Program-made: the position numbers and the translations under genes
In this document: one piece after another, positions 20,848 to 33,009 of the stretch
How the letters are laid out: every line of letters starts with the position of its first letter
Position numbering within the stretch: the first letter of the stretch is position 1
DNA from: Notospermus geniculatus
Lineage: Eukaryota; Nemertea; Pilidiophora; Heteronemertea; Lineidae
NCBI GenBank assembly: GCA_002633025.1
Contig: NMRB01000168.1
Location: 502,398-566,397, forward strand
DNA: 64,000 bases
Direction of reading: 5' to 3'
Notes under the pieces: generated by a model
Databases searched by the model: none
Told to the model about the DNA's origin: nothing
Seen by the model: only the letters and a program-made list of their open reading frames with translations

Positions 20848-22856
20848 GCGTATGAAAAGGCAGGGTGAAATCAGCGGAGGCTGAAAATGCGGCTCGTAAT
20901 TGATTTGATAAAACCGACATGTCAACACCATTATTCCTGTGTAACCAATTAATCCGTAGAACTCGAGTGATCATTCCGTAAACAGTCTCTATTTAATCAA
21001 GATTTTCTGCAAGCTGGTTCGTATTTCTGGTGATGGTGTTCGTGTGCGATGTGGGACACCAGTCTTGTTACACCCACGGGGATGCCTCGCAACTGATGAT
21101 AGCAAGCATCTTTTCAAGCCCGAGAGAAATTGGATTGAATTTAAACTGCTTTTACTCTTGTGAGTTCTGTGACTTGGCATCTTGACTACCAAGGGTTGTG
21201 ACATCGCTCCGTCCTCCGACTATGCTCGCACGAGTGGCGTAGCCTTCCGACGTAGCCAATACACGTGGAGTTTCAGGATGTGACTTGGTCACCATTGCCA
21301 TCTAAACAGGAAATCCAGGAGAATAAAAGTTTGAATTACGCCTAGTCTGTCAGTTGGAAAACCATGAGAATGCCCTACAATACAGGCCTCAAAATTCAGA
21401 AATTTGCCTCCACGGCATTTGTGGAAAAAAATGCTGTGGAGGCAAAGGCCTCTCCACAGCATTTTTCCCACTGTCCAAGGCAATTTTGAAGGCATTCATT
21501 CCAGCTTTCCTGAGCGTCCAGGCAGCGCATCCTTGAAATCCTAAGCCGCTGTTTTAGCTTGCATCTAGGCTACATGTAGTCTGTTGTTTATGCACAGGCC
21601 CCCGCAGAGTTAATCAGTAGAATATTCCTTGTAAAATTGGCGAAAAGTGAGCATAATGACCAAATCTATATTATTATTACGCCTATATAAAAAGACTTAG
21701 CCCTAGGCCTATAGAGATTAGACCAGGGAGAAACTTCTCTCATTCTCAAGCCATAGACAGTCAGATAAGTGGCTGTGAAAGGCCTCTCATTCATTAGACT
21801 CCACAACTGAATTCAAATTTCCCGCCTAATACACCATATTAAAGCAAGGTATTTTCTGATTGGCTCAGCCTCTTGACATTTCATCTTTAACTCAGTCAAA
21901 CTATAACATGATAATTCATTGGCCCCAAAATGGTTATCTAAGTAAAGTCTGCAATGAAATCAAAAGAGTATTGAACAAAAAGACCCAATATGAGCCTCTC
22001 ATAGTGTCCATCATAGCTTATTTCTGTTAATTAGTCAGACCAGCTGACCAGAAACATCGTAGGCAACACTCATGGAGATGCTGTTTGGCGCGAAGCCAAC
22101 TCTGCGTGCACTGTCGGTTGTAGCCTATTCACACAAATCGACTCAATATCTCATCATAAAAATGACCCAGACGGGCAAACTTTATGTCATTGGAAAGGAA
22201 ATTTCATCAGGAATCCAACCAAACAGTTTTTGAGGCGATTTCTTTCCATCCCAGAGAAATAAAACCAAAAGTTCAGGACACTGTAGAAGTGAAAGCTGTC
22301 CTCAAGTCGGGATTGTTGGCAACTCGCCAGTGCAATCACACTTGGTTTGTCAACAAATGGTCAAGAAACGATTGTATTCTTAGCAAAAAGTAAGTTAGCA
22401 TCACAGCTTTATCCACGGCAAATTGTTGCCGCAGTTGATCAAGGTAATCGACGGCAATATTCGCCGATTCGGCGGCATTTGCCGCGAGTGCCGCGGGGAA
22501 ATTTGAGCCCTGCAATATCCTGTGGTTCGACTTTGCTATGGCAAGTCCATGAGAAAGTCCCCAACTAATGCGATATTCCACAACCCCCTCAGTTGAGGCT
22601 ATTCATGAGAAGTACTGCAGGCTTTTGTTTGAATGACCATGACGTTGCAATCTCGCTTACTAACGTGGTGGCCTTGAATCCGGTGCCAATTCCCTGAACA
22701 GCGATTTGTTACAATCGGTGTCGTCGGTCTATAAGGTGATGAATACTTAAGTGAATGACATACTCCATACCCCAATGGTTTTATAGTTAGTCTTCGTTTG
22801 TAGTTGACTTCCGTGTTGACTGTTGGCAATCTTCATTCATAGGCATACATCCCTGT
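20848..22856. other. Non-coding stretch with one hairpin
   Basis: A strong hairpin at 21412-21471 has arms around AATGCTGTGGAGGCAAAGGC and CTCCACAGCATTTTTCCCAC. TAGGCCTA-type words occur near 21700. No gene was recognised. Confidence 0.4.
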
Positions 22857-23072
22857 TAGCCAGCGGCGCACCAGGAGATATCGCAAGCGATCTACATATC
22901 GCCACTGATCTTCTTGCCAGCCACCGCAGACTAGGCGATATCGGTGTTGGTGTTTGCTGGCGGGAGGAGATTCCAGCATCGCTGTCCAGCGCACACTAAT
23001 TGGCATCAACAGCCGATTTTGCTCACTTGCGATCAGGTCGCTTGCAATATCGCCTTAGTGTGCTGTAGGCTT
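22857..23072. mobile_element. TIR element family C, copy 1
   Basis: Left end AGCCAGCGGCGCACCAGGAG then ATATCGCAAGCGATC. Right end TCGCTTGCAATATCGCC then TTAGTGTGCTGTAGGCTT. These are inverted and share the IAGCGATC/GCGATATCG core words with 53037-53403. About 216 bp, no ORF. Confidence 0.7.
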
Positions 23073-24356
23073 TAAACCTCCCAATGAAACTTTTTTTGAC
23101 AGTGCTTGTTCATTGTAGTAAGTGTGTTTACCTCATGAAGTTGCCACAGGTCGCTAAACAACAAACACAGCCAGGTGGCTGAAGGTTTCTTACACCAGGC
23201 AGAGAAAGAACTCGTTGTGGAAGGTGATGAAATGAATGATGATATTCCATCTCACTATTTTGATGAGAGCTTCATGTTGATATAAGATTTGATGGAGGAA
23301 GCTGCAGTAACCAGTGGGATAATGGGGCACTTTCGAGATATGCCAACCAAGACTGATTTTCAGTAATCGTTGTCGATTTCAGGTGATGTTGTGAGATGAA
23401 TACCAAAAAAATCTTACAATTCCAATCATTACATTTCTCATCTGCCAAGTCTGGAAGGTTCTTCTATTGCCCTTTTTGCTGTGTCCTCCATCCCACAAGT
23501 TCGATCTTCAGAGAAAGGTATCATAAGTCCGACGTAAAGAGAAAGAAGGTATCATAAGTCCAAAGTACCATAGGTCCGACATCCCATAAGTCTGACAAGA
23601 AGGGGTACATGTATCTTTCGGACTTGTGGTACTTGTCGGACTTGTGGGACGTCAGACCTGCAGGGGGAATCTTTTTACGCAGAGTCAGTTCAATCTGGTT
23701 CAAGGCCAGTAACTTGCTTTCTGTACCATGAAAAAGCAGACAAGGTTTCTGTACCATGAAAAAGCCATGCGACCTGTACTGTACTTCCCTTTTCGTGGTA
23801 CAAAAAGTAAGTGAATTGGTCTCGAACCGACTCCGTGCAAAAGGGGCCAACACCTGCTACATGTACCTTTGTTTTCCTGCGAATCAAAAATATCATTTTG
23901 TACGGGGGCGAAAGGACAACTTATGACCTTCCTGTGGATTTTCCAACATGTTTGGAGTCAAGTACCCTTTCCACGGCCTGATCCATTACAGTCCATTATG
24001 TGTCAAGTGGGCAAAATACATCATGATGGCAAGTTTCTTGACGTACTTGTGTCTAATAGTCCGTCATTACAGAGAACAATGCCTTGATATAGGAATTTTA
24101 ATGAAGGGTCTCTCTTTCTTTCGTTTCAGGTAAGTCACTGATAGTGTGATGTAGAAAAGAGTAAGGTAGGACTGGCAACTTTTGATCATGCGGCACAATG
24201 GAATATGAAGAAAAAAGGTCACAGAATGTGACCTTTGTGAAGGCTGTCTGTCAAAATCATCTACTTACTACTGCATAGGAGTCTCAAATGACCACTTGTT
24301 TTAAGGGGCTCTACCCTCTTCTCCGAATTGTCACGGGTGCAATTTTCGAACGCATC
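23073..24356. other. Non-coding stretch with a short repeat-rich patch
   Basis: At 23515-23660 several copies of CATAAGTCCGAC-type words occur in both orientations (…AAGTCCGAC and GTCGGACTTGTGG), a likely SINE or TIR remnant. At 23730-23765 TTTCTGTACCATGAAAAAGC is duplicated in tandem. A 40-codon frame near 23160-23285 ends in a stop and has no recognised family. Confidence 0.4.
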
Positions 24357-24739
24357 AATGAGGAACCGGATGAACTAACGTCACGACGTGGCGCTGCGAT
24401 CGATGAGACCGAAGTTTCTTTTTTCAACGTGATTTCCAGTCATTTCCATTAACTTCTGGCGTGAAATCAACCCTATTTTTTCGGTCGCATGACATTAAAA
24501 TTTACACCATCTTGTCGCGGATGAACATTTCTAAAATTCCTTTGCTTTTTTCCTTAAAATAAAGAGGTAGGATGGCGATAACGGCAACGTCTTTATCTTA
24601 TTTTTTCCTGTAGAAAAATGTACAGCAGATTTTTTCATGACGCAACGTCAACACATAAAACGACGTTAATGACGTCGGTTCGGTCGCATCGATCGCTGCG
24701 CCGACCTGTCGGGATAAACGGCATGCGGGTTCCTCATTG
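24357..24739. mobile_element. Possible TIR element with diverged ends
   Basis: AATGAGGAACCGGATG...GCGCTGCGATCGATGAGACC at the left is mirrored at the right by GGTCGCATCGATCGCTGCGC...GCATGCGGGTTCCTCATT. The arms are about 75 bp with several mismatches. The interior is AT-rich and non-coding. Confidence 0.6.
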
Positions 24740-24817
24740 TATGGAGACAGCACTGCAGAAAGTAAGGATACTCCCAAACGCACCATGAAACACACAAAAA
24801 GTGTGTGGTAGCAATGA

Positions 24818-24958
24818 TAGGGAGGTTGAGATCAGCAACTTATCACGGATCCTTAAACATATACAGATCGAAATGTACAGAAAATTTGTCCTCGCTTACA
24901 GAATTCTGTCCGTATACGTATAAGGATCCGTGATAAGTCGTTGATCTCAAACTCCCCA
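24818..24958. mobile_element. Hairpin MITE
   Basis: GGAGGTTGAGATCAGCAACT-TATCACGGATCCTTA at the left is inverted as AAGGATCCGTGATAAG-TCGTTGATCTCAAACTCC at the right, with a loop of about 50 bp. No second copy was found in the window. Confidence 0.65.
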
Positions 24959-24959
24959 T

Positions 24960-25660
24960 CACTAGGTGCTTGTTGTTTGATACGTTTGGTACTTGCCTTG
25001 TCAAAGTGTGCATCCTCACTAAACTGAAATGAAACAAGTACGTCAATCACTGAATTCATTTGAGTTCCCCTGAAAGGTTGCTGGTGAGATTTGCAAAATG
25101 GGACAAAATGCCCCGAGACAACGTTGAACCAAAAATTCTGCATAAAAATGGTGTTTGTGATTATTAGTGTGTCAAAATGACGTCAATCGTGTAGTATTGG
25201 AAAATGGTGTGAAACACTATTGCGACGATAAAATTTGTCAAAAAATTTGTAGGGATTTGATTTGTTGACTTGAATGAATCACAATAGAAAGAGAACCCGT
25301 GATAGATAAGTGTTGTTCCTGTTCTATGTATATCTGCGTCAGGTTGGCATATAAGCCAGGGTGGTCATATCTTAATTTCCTGTTTTTGTGCTCGGGTGAA
25401 CCTGCCCGCCATTCATCATGTCCATATCGTCAACGTGATCTCATACCGACTCGTGAAATGTATTAATTATCGTCAGATGCGCTGACATTTTGTGAGAATA
25501 ACTGAATCTCGATCAAGTATTTCTGTTGACTGGCTTGGTCATTTTCATTGATGTTGAAGGGGAAAACATAGGGTTCTTCTGACGGTGATTCAGGTTAGTC
25601 CCAAAAGATCGTTATCATAGCTTGATGCATGAGTGTGTGACATTCTAAACCATCTCTTCT
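24960..25660. other. Non-coding stretch, no feature recognised
   Basis: Nothing supportable was seen between the hairpin element and the 44-bp minisatellite. Confidence 0.35.
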
Positions 25661-25663
25661 CAA

Positions 25664-26345
25664 AGTCCACTAGCTGACTCTATGGCCTCCACACTTCTTC
25701 TTCTCATAGTCCACCAGCTGACTCTGTGGCCTCCACACTTCGTCTTCTCATAGTTCACTTGCAGACTCTGTGGCTCAACACTTCTTCTTCTCATAGTTCA
25801 CTTGCAGACTCTGTGGCTCAACACTTCTTCTTCTCATAGTCCACTAACAGACTCTGTGGCTCCACAATTCTTATTCTCATCATCCACTAGCAGACTCTGT
25901 GGCCTCCACACTTTGTCTTCTCATAGTCCACTAGCAGACTCTTTGGCCTCCACACTTCTTCTCATAGTCCAATAACTGACTCCGTGGCCTCCACACTTCT
26001 TCTCATAGTCCACCAGCTGACTCTGTGGCCTCCACACTTCTTCTCAAAGTCCACCAGCTGCCTCTGTGGCTCCACATTTCTTCTCAAGTCCACCAGCTGA
26101 CTCTCTGGCTCTGGCCTACACACTTCTTCTCATAGTCCACCAGCTGACTCTCTGGCTCTGGCCTCCACACTTCTTCAGATAGTCCACTGACTATGTGGCT
26201 TCCACACTTCTTCTCATACTCCACCAGCTGACTCTGTAGCCTCCACACTTCTTCTTCGCGTCGTCCTTTAGCTGACTCTGTGGCCTCAAACTTCTTCTTC
26301 TCAATGTCTAATCGCAGGCTTCTTGGCCTCCACACTTTCTCCATA
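25664..26345. repeat. ~44-bp minisatellite
   Basis: About 15 units based on AGTCCACCAGCTGACTCTGT plus GGCCTCCACACTTCTTCTTC and TCAT, with variants of 40-50 bp. Read on the minus strand the units spell a repeated SQLVDYEKKCGG-like peptide, but the frame is broken between units and no gene context supports it. Confidence 0.9.
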
Positions 26346-27670
26346 GTCCCATTTTGTGAATGCCAGCCCTTATCTAAGATTGCTCAAGATGTCTTGGAAA
26401 GCAAATTCTGGAGAAAAACAGGATCAGCAACCCACTAAACATGCTGTTTTGTCGATTTGCTGTTCTTTCTTTGCTACATGTATGACAATGGAAAAATGTG
26501 TCTCCTTCATTTAACATTCTACAGAAGATAGTACCGGAAAAGATAACTTCGGAAAATGAGTTTGATGATAGCGATAATTATGCTGTGACTGTTCACACGT
26601 AGAATTCCCTTCATCCGTGTGCGCATTATGTACACATATAGAAATCTATATCTAAATCTCATCTGCCTCAGGAAATGGAAAGGTGGCGAGAATTTTCAAT
26701 GAGGTGTCTCCGGTTTTTTTGCTCTAGTTGACTATCTACTTAAGGGAATAATAATAGTTCTTGTAGCCTCGAGTTAGTCGCTTTACTGATGAGCTTTTTA
26801 GGTGTTCTGACTAATTTGATACTTTAGGAGGCGCTAGTGGGATTTATGAAAATGGATGATGCCTGATTTGTGAAGTTGGGCTGAAAATTTTTTTTTTGTC
26901 TCTTTGACATTCACAAACTAAATCTTTTAGAGAAGGGTAATGTTTTTCTTGGGTTTCTGTGATGTGTTGTTTGTATCAGGCTTGAAAGAATCAAGTGATG
27001 ATGGAATGACTGTACTTTTGTTCCCCTGATTGGGGTTTCTTGAGAGACAACAGTAAATAATATGAAGTTCTTTGAGACTGTATTTAGAGTACTACGAAAA
27101 AGGGGGTCAGAGTCTTCAGAATGTCAACCATCAGAACGAAGCGTGCCATGAGAGATGCCCGCCACACACACTTCCGAATTTGTTTCTGTTCCCATTCACC
27201 AAATGTGTTTCCCGGCGGGGCTTCCTGACCCAGTGCTGACCAACAACAACGACAATGGCGGGCTGCCTAAGTTGCAATAGAGTGAATTGGGGTCATTTTG
27301 ACGCCAAATGAGCTCATTATTTGGACTCTCAGGTGCCAGGAAATCGCATTTCAGCTAGTCTAGATTTCAAATTTTTCTGGGCGAGGGCCATCAGACCCTC
27401 CATTCCAACCGGCACTCGTTCAGGCCTTGGCAGAACCCTGTTAATGTTCGGCTGTTGACCATTCTTGGTGATCAAGCAGAGTTTGCACAAACTTTGTCGT
27501 TGTACGTTTCATCTTTTTTGCTGCTGTTCCACTCTCCTGCCTATCCATCTCCGTTAATGCGAGGAAGATACACACGAAAAAACAACCGACATGACACCGA
27601 TGTTGTCATGTGTGATATTGTAGGCAGGTGAACGAACAAGGGTCTGTTTGGTGTTTCTCAGACAGCAGCT
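26346..27670. other. Non-coding stretch, no feature recognised
   Basis: A T-rich tract lies at 26890. No open frame of note, no inverted ends and no partner repeats were found. Confidence 0.4.
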
Positions 27671-27674
27671 GTGT

Positions 27675-28065
27675 GAGATGGTTGATGATCACAGCAGTTT
27701 GGATGAGCCGTAACGTCTACAGGGCTGTGTCAACTTGTTGTGTACCTAACAAGAAGAAAACATTGTGCAGCAGTTTGAATCCGACATAGTGAGGTTCGAG
27801 GAGAGTTCCTGCAGGACAGGACCATGGTTGATGATCACAGCAGCTTGGATGAGCCATAACGTCTACAGGGCCGTGTCAACTGGTTTCTCTAACAATAAAA
27901 TCTCGACATAGTGGAGTTCTAGGAGAGTTCCTCTAACAAGAAGAAAACATAGCGCAGCAGTTCGAATTTCGACATAGTGGGGTTCTAGGAGAGTTCCTCT
28001 AACAATAAGAAAACGTAGCGCAGTAGTTCGAATCTCAACATAGTGAGGTTCTAGGAGTTCCTCTA
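27675..28065. repeat. Diverged tandem repeat
   Basis: TTGATGATCACAGCAG(T/C)TTGGATGAGCC is present at 27679 and 27828. From 27890 to 28060 a unit of roughly 60 bp containing GTTCTAGGAGAGTTCCTCTA and AAGAAAACATAGCGCAGCAG is repeated three times. The ordering suggests an array partly rearranged since it formed. Confidence 0.75.
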
Positions 28066-28298
28066 CAGGACCATGGAATCATAGTATCTGCAAGTCAAGT
28101 AGACATCACAACTCACATGCAGTCATTTGATTACCATTATCACCGTCTAAAGTGCAATGTCAATTTCCTGCTTCTGTTGTTGAAAATCCTGAGGTTCGCC
28201 ATGAAATGCAGTTTGGGGTCCAGACTGCCAGCCCAAACACAAGAATGTATCAACCAGACACAAGTTACCAGCTGGTACAGGAGAAGGTTGATATAAAA

Positions 28299-28392
28299 CA
28301 TCCTCCCATCGCAGGGCTTTGGTCTCACTTCTCTTCATATGCTCACGAGCGTACGAAGAGGAGCGAGACCAAAGCCCTGCGATGGGAGGATG
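28299..28392. mobile_element. Foldback element family F, copy 2 with 8-bp target duplication
   Basis: CATCCTCCCATCGCAGGGCT... is inverted as ...AGCCCTGCGATGGGAGGATG, with arms of about 45 bp and a loop of only a few bases. ATATAAAA stands on both sides (28291-28298 and 28393-28400), a clean 8-bp duplication. Long arms with 8-9 bp duplications fit hAT or Mutator mobilisation. It is too small to encode anything. Confidence 0.85.
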
Positions 28393-28400
28393 ATATAAAA

Positions 28401-29158
28401 GGCCAGTTTATACGAAGGCAAATGCGGCAAAGGCTTTGCCCTTTCGTGGCTTCTTCCCTGCTTCTGAAAAGATATCTCAATGTTTGGGTTCGGGCTCCAA
28501 CTGTTTACTATATGCGTCTCTTGTTTGAGATGACTGAATGGAACACCAATGCCGAAGTACTTTCTCTATGGCAACTCAGAAGCAGACAAAAATGTGTACA
28601 TACGAACGACTTTGCAGAAAGCCACTCTTTTGCTAAACTCCCGGATAGAAAAGCCTCAATACTCATACTGCAGCGTACAGCTGTAAATATGGAAGGTTTC
28701 ATCCAATTTGACGGTAGAAAACTCTTCACCAGCTACATCAAATTGACAATAGTGATGTTGGTATAGGGAAGCCATGTGGACTAAATTTGTGAATGGATGT
28801 CAGAAAATTCTGAAGAGCTATTCTTTAACTAAAGAGTAACGGAAGCCTGAATCATTAGAGGCTTCAGGAAGTATGTGGACATTAGGAGAAGCTGTAGAAA
28901 GTGGGGTATGGAATTCGCGGGACTGGAGATTTTATGTGGAACTGAAGATTTGTATGATTCAGTCGGGAATCAAATTGCCGATGGACAAGACTTGGAGGAA
29001 GGAATAGATTAGTGGTAACGAGGAGACTCAGTACTCCTGGATAGAAATAGGTCTCAACTGCCTTTAGGTCGTTTTCAGGCAGATTTGTAATCTAGGTGCA
29101 AGAAGCAAGTAAGGACGAGCCAACTTCACCATGGTACTTGTCCGGAATTCCTGACTCG
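28401..29158. other. Non-coding stretch, no feature recognised
   Basis: The longest open frame here (28152-28766, +, 204 codons) runs straight through the family F hairpin and has no domain I recognise, so I do not call it a gene. Confidence 0.35.
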
Positions 29159-29290
29159 GTGGAAGTTCTGTTTTGGTACTCCTTCAACAGTTTTGGTTTT
29201 TCAGCACAAATCTTCGAACAGTACTGTTAAAAAATTTCGGCTGAAAAACCAAGACTTTTAAAGGAGTACCAAAAAAGAAAGTTCTTCCAC
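29159..29290. mobile_element. Hairpin MITE
   Basis: GTGGAAGTTCTGTTTTGGTA at the left and its diverged inverse TACCAAAAAAGAAAGTTCTTCCAC at the right, with GGTTTTTCAGC/GCTGAAAAACC further in. About 132 bp. No second copy was found in the window. Confidence 0.7.
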
Positions 29291-30340
29291 TGTCTAAAGC
29301 CCTTCAAAAAATGCCTTCGAAAGAACTAATTCCTGACTCCACGATGTCATGATGCAACCATGGCATTCCACTCCATGACGTCTTGGTCGACCCTAGCATG
29401 GCGTACTTGTGCACTCTGGCGTCATGTACTTCAGTGCACTACATGACGTCATAATGATGCAAATTTCCAGAGCAAAGTGGTTTTGTCTTACTCAGGGATG
29501 ATTGAAAATGGAGTGGCTCTGCAGGGAGACAAATCATGACCTTCATGTTTGAGCAGGACATCCCACCAATCCGGTTGTGGCAGAAAGTGTGCATGCTGTG
29601 CGTTTTATGTTTGCTGCTGGGAAAGGTTACTGGACAGTACTTTTACCAGGTACCTCCAACCTGATGAAATAATGTCATTCTAAACCGCATCGTCTCCACT
29701 GGGGTCAGGCCAGTGCAGCACTGGTAACACACCGAGCGTACCATTCATAATGTATTACTCCTTTCCAATCGTCCATTCAGCAAATATTTATGACTACGAC
29801 TTTAAAAAAATACGGTGTTTGTTTTCGTAACATTGACGAGAGTTTGAAGAGTTTGATGACTTCATTGTCGCGTTCATGCATCGGTGCGGTAGAGAGAATA
29901 GTTGAGTGGTTGTTAATTGGATTATTTTGTTTTTATTGAAGAGGATTCAATGCCGGGAATAGTCCGGGATATTGCATTCCATTGTAAATGCATATTACTG
30001 GATCAGTCTGTGCGAATGTGAATCCGGGGTGAGCTCCATGGTGACAGGCTGCATCAGTGCAGTAAACAGCGTCATGTCACATATGATGTAGTACATGTAG
30101 GTTGTACATCTCCTTCCCACCTTGTGTAGACAAATTCATTGTTTTCACAACCTAACATTGTTCTGATGGGTTGCCCGATTTGGCCCCCGGCTTTGCGTTA
30201 TACAGGATGACGTCAGCAATACATTTAGCCCTCCGGCTTTGCGTCATATGTGGACGTCAGAAGTGGCAGACATTGTTGAAATTATGTTATGCAACCATGA
30301 ATACACCCCTCCCCTCCACACAGTTTGTTTTGATACATCA
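29291..30340. other. Non-coding stretch, no feature recognised
   Basis: CATGACGTC words repeat around 29345-29455. GGCTTTGCGT is present twice near 30188 and 30236, each followed by a GACGTCAG within 30 bp. These look like small degenerate repeats. Nothing coding was recognised. Confidence 0.35.
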
Positions 30341-30491
30341 GGGGCTGTATGCACCAAGCGGAGATTATGTTGAACTCAGGTTGAGCCACAACTTTTCCAT
30401 TGTCACATCATGCCCTAGCAAACCTGAACAATTGAAAAGTTGTGACTCAACGCTGAGTTCAAGATAATCTTCGTTTGGTGCATACGGCCCC
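30341..30491. mobile_element. Hairpin MITE family D, copy 1
   Basis: GGGGCTGTATGCACCAAGCG then AGATTATGTTGAACTCAGG at the left are inverted at the right as CTGAGTTCAAGATAATCTTCG then TTTGGTGCATACGGCCCC. The arms continue into CACAACTTTTC. A second copy at 58011-58442 carries another element inside. Confidence 0.8.
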
Positions 30492-30806
30492 AGGAGCAAA
30501 CCAAGGCACGGAGAAAACATTACACAAACAACTGTTATAGCTGTTGTTCAATCTGAGCGTGACAAAGCCTAGCAAGCAAAAGCTTTGTTCAGGAGCCAGG
30601 AGGTTGAGGAAACGGAGAATGGATTCTCAAGGGAGCATGGTAACACAGCGTCGCCCTGAAGTCCAAGACGCCATATGTTCAAATCTGGATGAGTCACTAC
30701 TTTGCACTCTCAACTCTGAAAGGATCAAGTGATGCACTGAATGAACTGCTCCTTGAGGTCACAGAAAGATTTCTTGGCGCAAACTACAACCTCAGAGTTG
30801 ACAGGT

Positions 30807-31084
30807 ACAGTACGTTGCACAACTGACCTCCCTTACACGCCGTGCACCATCCGTGTATCATATGCAGCGTCCTGTGCGTACCATCCTCGTATCTTCCGCG
30901 GACATCGCGGGAAGGGAAGGCAGGTAAAGAAGACGTAATGTCATTCGCCCGTGGTGGGCGGACGTCACGCAGAAGAGATGCGTGACGCACCCGTACCACA
31001 TGCAATGAACTGAAGCATGTCTTCCACGTGACGTACGCGGAAGGTATGCGGATAAAGGTAGGTCAGTTGTGCAACGTACTGTAG
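30807..31084. mobile_element. TIR element family E, copy 1
   Basis: ACAGTACGTTGCACAACTGA begins the element and its inverse TCAGTTGTGCAACGTACTGT ends it. Subterminal GCGGAAG/CTTCCGCG words are also mirrored. It is related to 53956-54213, which has the same ends with ACAATTGGCC. About 278 bp, non-coding. Confidence 0.8.
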
Positions 31085-31460
31085 ATGTCTCAAAATGTGC
31101 CATGAGTATCCAAATGCTGTCGTCCCCTAACCTTCCTTTAAGCGACAAAGCAAATTTAACCTGGTCAATATTGTTCACCATCGAGTGTGTACCTTTCCGT
31201 ATATCATTTATCAACTTCTGATATCAGAACCATGCTAGCTGTGGATATAACCGACTTGAACCAACACTTCCATATTTCATCAGTTATGGCCGTAATCATT
31301 TTGACCTTTGGCCTGTCAGGCTCTGGCTTTGAAAGACTCGCTTTGTCATGTTGAAGACATCTGCGGCTGTCACTTGAAGGATCAATGAAATATGGCGGGA
31401 TGGATTTTCGGGGCAAGCAACAGGACAACAAGAGGAGTAGAACAGTAGCATCTACTGTTC
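31085..31460. other. Non-coding stretch, no feature recognised
   Basis: No supportable gene or repeat. Confidence 0.35.
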
Positions 31461-31765
31461 GTAACCAGGGTTTATGCCAGGATTATTTTTGAGGGGGTGA
31501 TGAGGAGGCCACTCGCAGTGCGAAGTGCCAAGGGGGAGCATGAGGGGGTCCCCCCTGTAGTAGAATTTTTTTTGAAATCAGCAGTGCGAAAGAAGTGATT
31601 TCCAAGCATCTCAGACATGAAAATGAAGCAAAAATAAAAGCTTACTGCTGCCACGATACAATTTTAAAACATTAGTAAGCAAATCTGAGGGGGTGATATC
31701 CCCTGACATGATTTTGGGGGGGATATATCACCCTCACCCCCCTCTCTGGCGGAAACACTGGTAAC
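31461..31765. mobile_element. TIR repeat with GTAACCAG ends
   Basis: GTAACCAGGGTTTATGCCAG at the left and CTGGCGGAAACACTGGTAAC at the right are diverged inverted repeats. The interior has mirrored G-rich and C-rich tracts (GAGGGGGTGAT and ATCACCCTCACCCCC). The style matches small DNA-transposon derivatives with TGTTTCCGCCAG ends. No transposase is present. Confidence 0.6.
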
Positions 31766-31912
31766 AGAGGATGCTGGAGGAAACGGAAGCCCCAGAAAAA
31801 CTGTCAGTGTCTAAAACGTGTGTCCGCTATCACAGGAAAAGAATGGGCATGACTAGCATGGCAACCACAAGTTGCACCAGAAAATGCTGCAATATCTGAA
31901 AAAATCATCGCT

Positions 31913-32160
31913 AAAGACCATTCTCAAATTGACGTAAACGACAAAGACCTGCGCACTTCCACTGAAATCTCAACCACAACCTTGATCTGAAGCTGAATGA
32001 CGTGATGCAGACAAGCCCACGACAGTGACTTCGAAGACGTTGCGTCAGAGTCAACCATTGCTGAATCGTGGACTGCGTCATGTCACTCGGTTTCAGATCG
32101 AGGCTGTGGTTGAGATTTCGGCGGAAGTGCACAGATCTGCTAATTCGAGAATCATCTATA
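31913..32160. mobile_element. MITE family M1, copy 3
   Basis: AAGACCATTCTCAAATTGAC at the start, the M1 core GTCAACCATTGCTGAATC in the middle, and TAATTCGAGAATCATCTATA at the end. Same orientation as copy 1 and about 248 bp. It is immediately followed by the GGATCCAG-type fragment at 32161. Confidence 0.8.
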
Positions 32161-32340
32161 CCAGGGGCGGATCCAGAATCATGGGAAAGAAGGGGCACAG
32201 CCAGCGCACATCGTGGAAAACCTCGGTCAAATTTTAACATCTTTTCAAAATTTCGAAATTTCCCTGTCAATTTTAAAGATTTTCTACAAAATAGAGGGGG
32301 CAAGGGGCGGGTGCATGTGGCCCCCCTTGGATACGCACCT
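32161..32340. repeat. Fragment related to the 13.1-kb TIR repeat
   Basis: CCAGGGGCGGATCCAGAATC followed by a GGGGCACAG phrase matches the inverse of the right end of 13058-13318. It then diverges through an A/T-rich body to a GGGGGCAAGGGGCGGGTGCA stretch and CCCCCCTTGGATACGC. Confidence 0.5.
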
Positions 32341-33009
32341 GTATACCTGTCACAAAAAGAATTGATCTGGCTGGGAAATGGAACCTGCATCCTCATAGGT
32401 GACAGGGACTGATATTTTCACTATGCCAATCTGAGTGCTCTCCTTCAGTTCCAGGTTTTATGTTGATAATCCATGTTACCATGGCATGTAGACTGAGTGC
32501 ATGTATCCACACATGCATATGATAAGCCATATTGTGTTATATACCAATAAAAACATGCAGTGCAACTCACAGCCTCGTGTTACAATGCTACCGTCTCCCA
32601 ATCCGCTTTGTTTGGCGTCTATTCTCAGCATTTATCCTTTCAACGCTGTACAATCATATTGTCGCCATGTAAAGGTCGCGGCTTGACCTTCAGAGTGGCT
32701 TACTCAGAGGAAGCGGTAATCTCAGATTCGTATTTCAAACAGAGCTCACTTGAAATGCTGCTGGGTTTATCTCTGACTTGACTCGCGGAGTTTTATGTCA
32801 ATGATCTGAGCACAGTTTTTAAGTTGGCAACATGTTCATTATATAGTTCCACACAGATATCTTGAGGGACAGAAACGGACACAAGAAGAAAATTACCGCA
32901 CGTGGGAAAATTTTTCCTCCTTTGATATGAATATGTTCTTTGTGTTGGTCTTTTTGACCAAGCCTGGTTTAAAATTTCAAAGTCGATTTTGACCTTGATA
33001 TTCATAGAT
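32341..33009. other. Non-coding stretch, no feature recognised
   Basis: Short open frames only. No splice-supported exon or paired repeat was seen. Confidence 0.35.

Noticed and set aside
23160-23290. Possible exon ending in a stop (EKELVVEGDEMNDDIPSHYF)
   Set aside because: The composition looks protein-like, but there is no convincing acceptor and no known family, so it could be a decayed transposase fragment or chance.
26084-26344. CRISPR-like array
   Set aside because: Units are contiguous diverged tandem copies without unique spacers, and the genome is eukaryotic.
25664-26345. Minus-strand coiled-coil-like repeat protein (SQLVDYEKKCGG)
   Set aside because: Frame shifts between minisatellite units break it repeatedly. 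It is the translation of a tandem repeat.
28152-28766. 204-codon open frame, + strand
   Set aside because: It passes straight through the family F hairpin element, has no recognisable domain and no exon-like boundaries.
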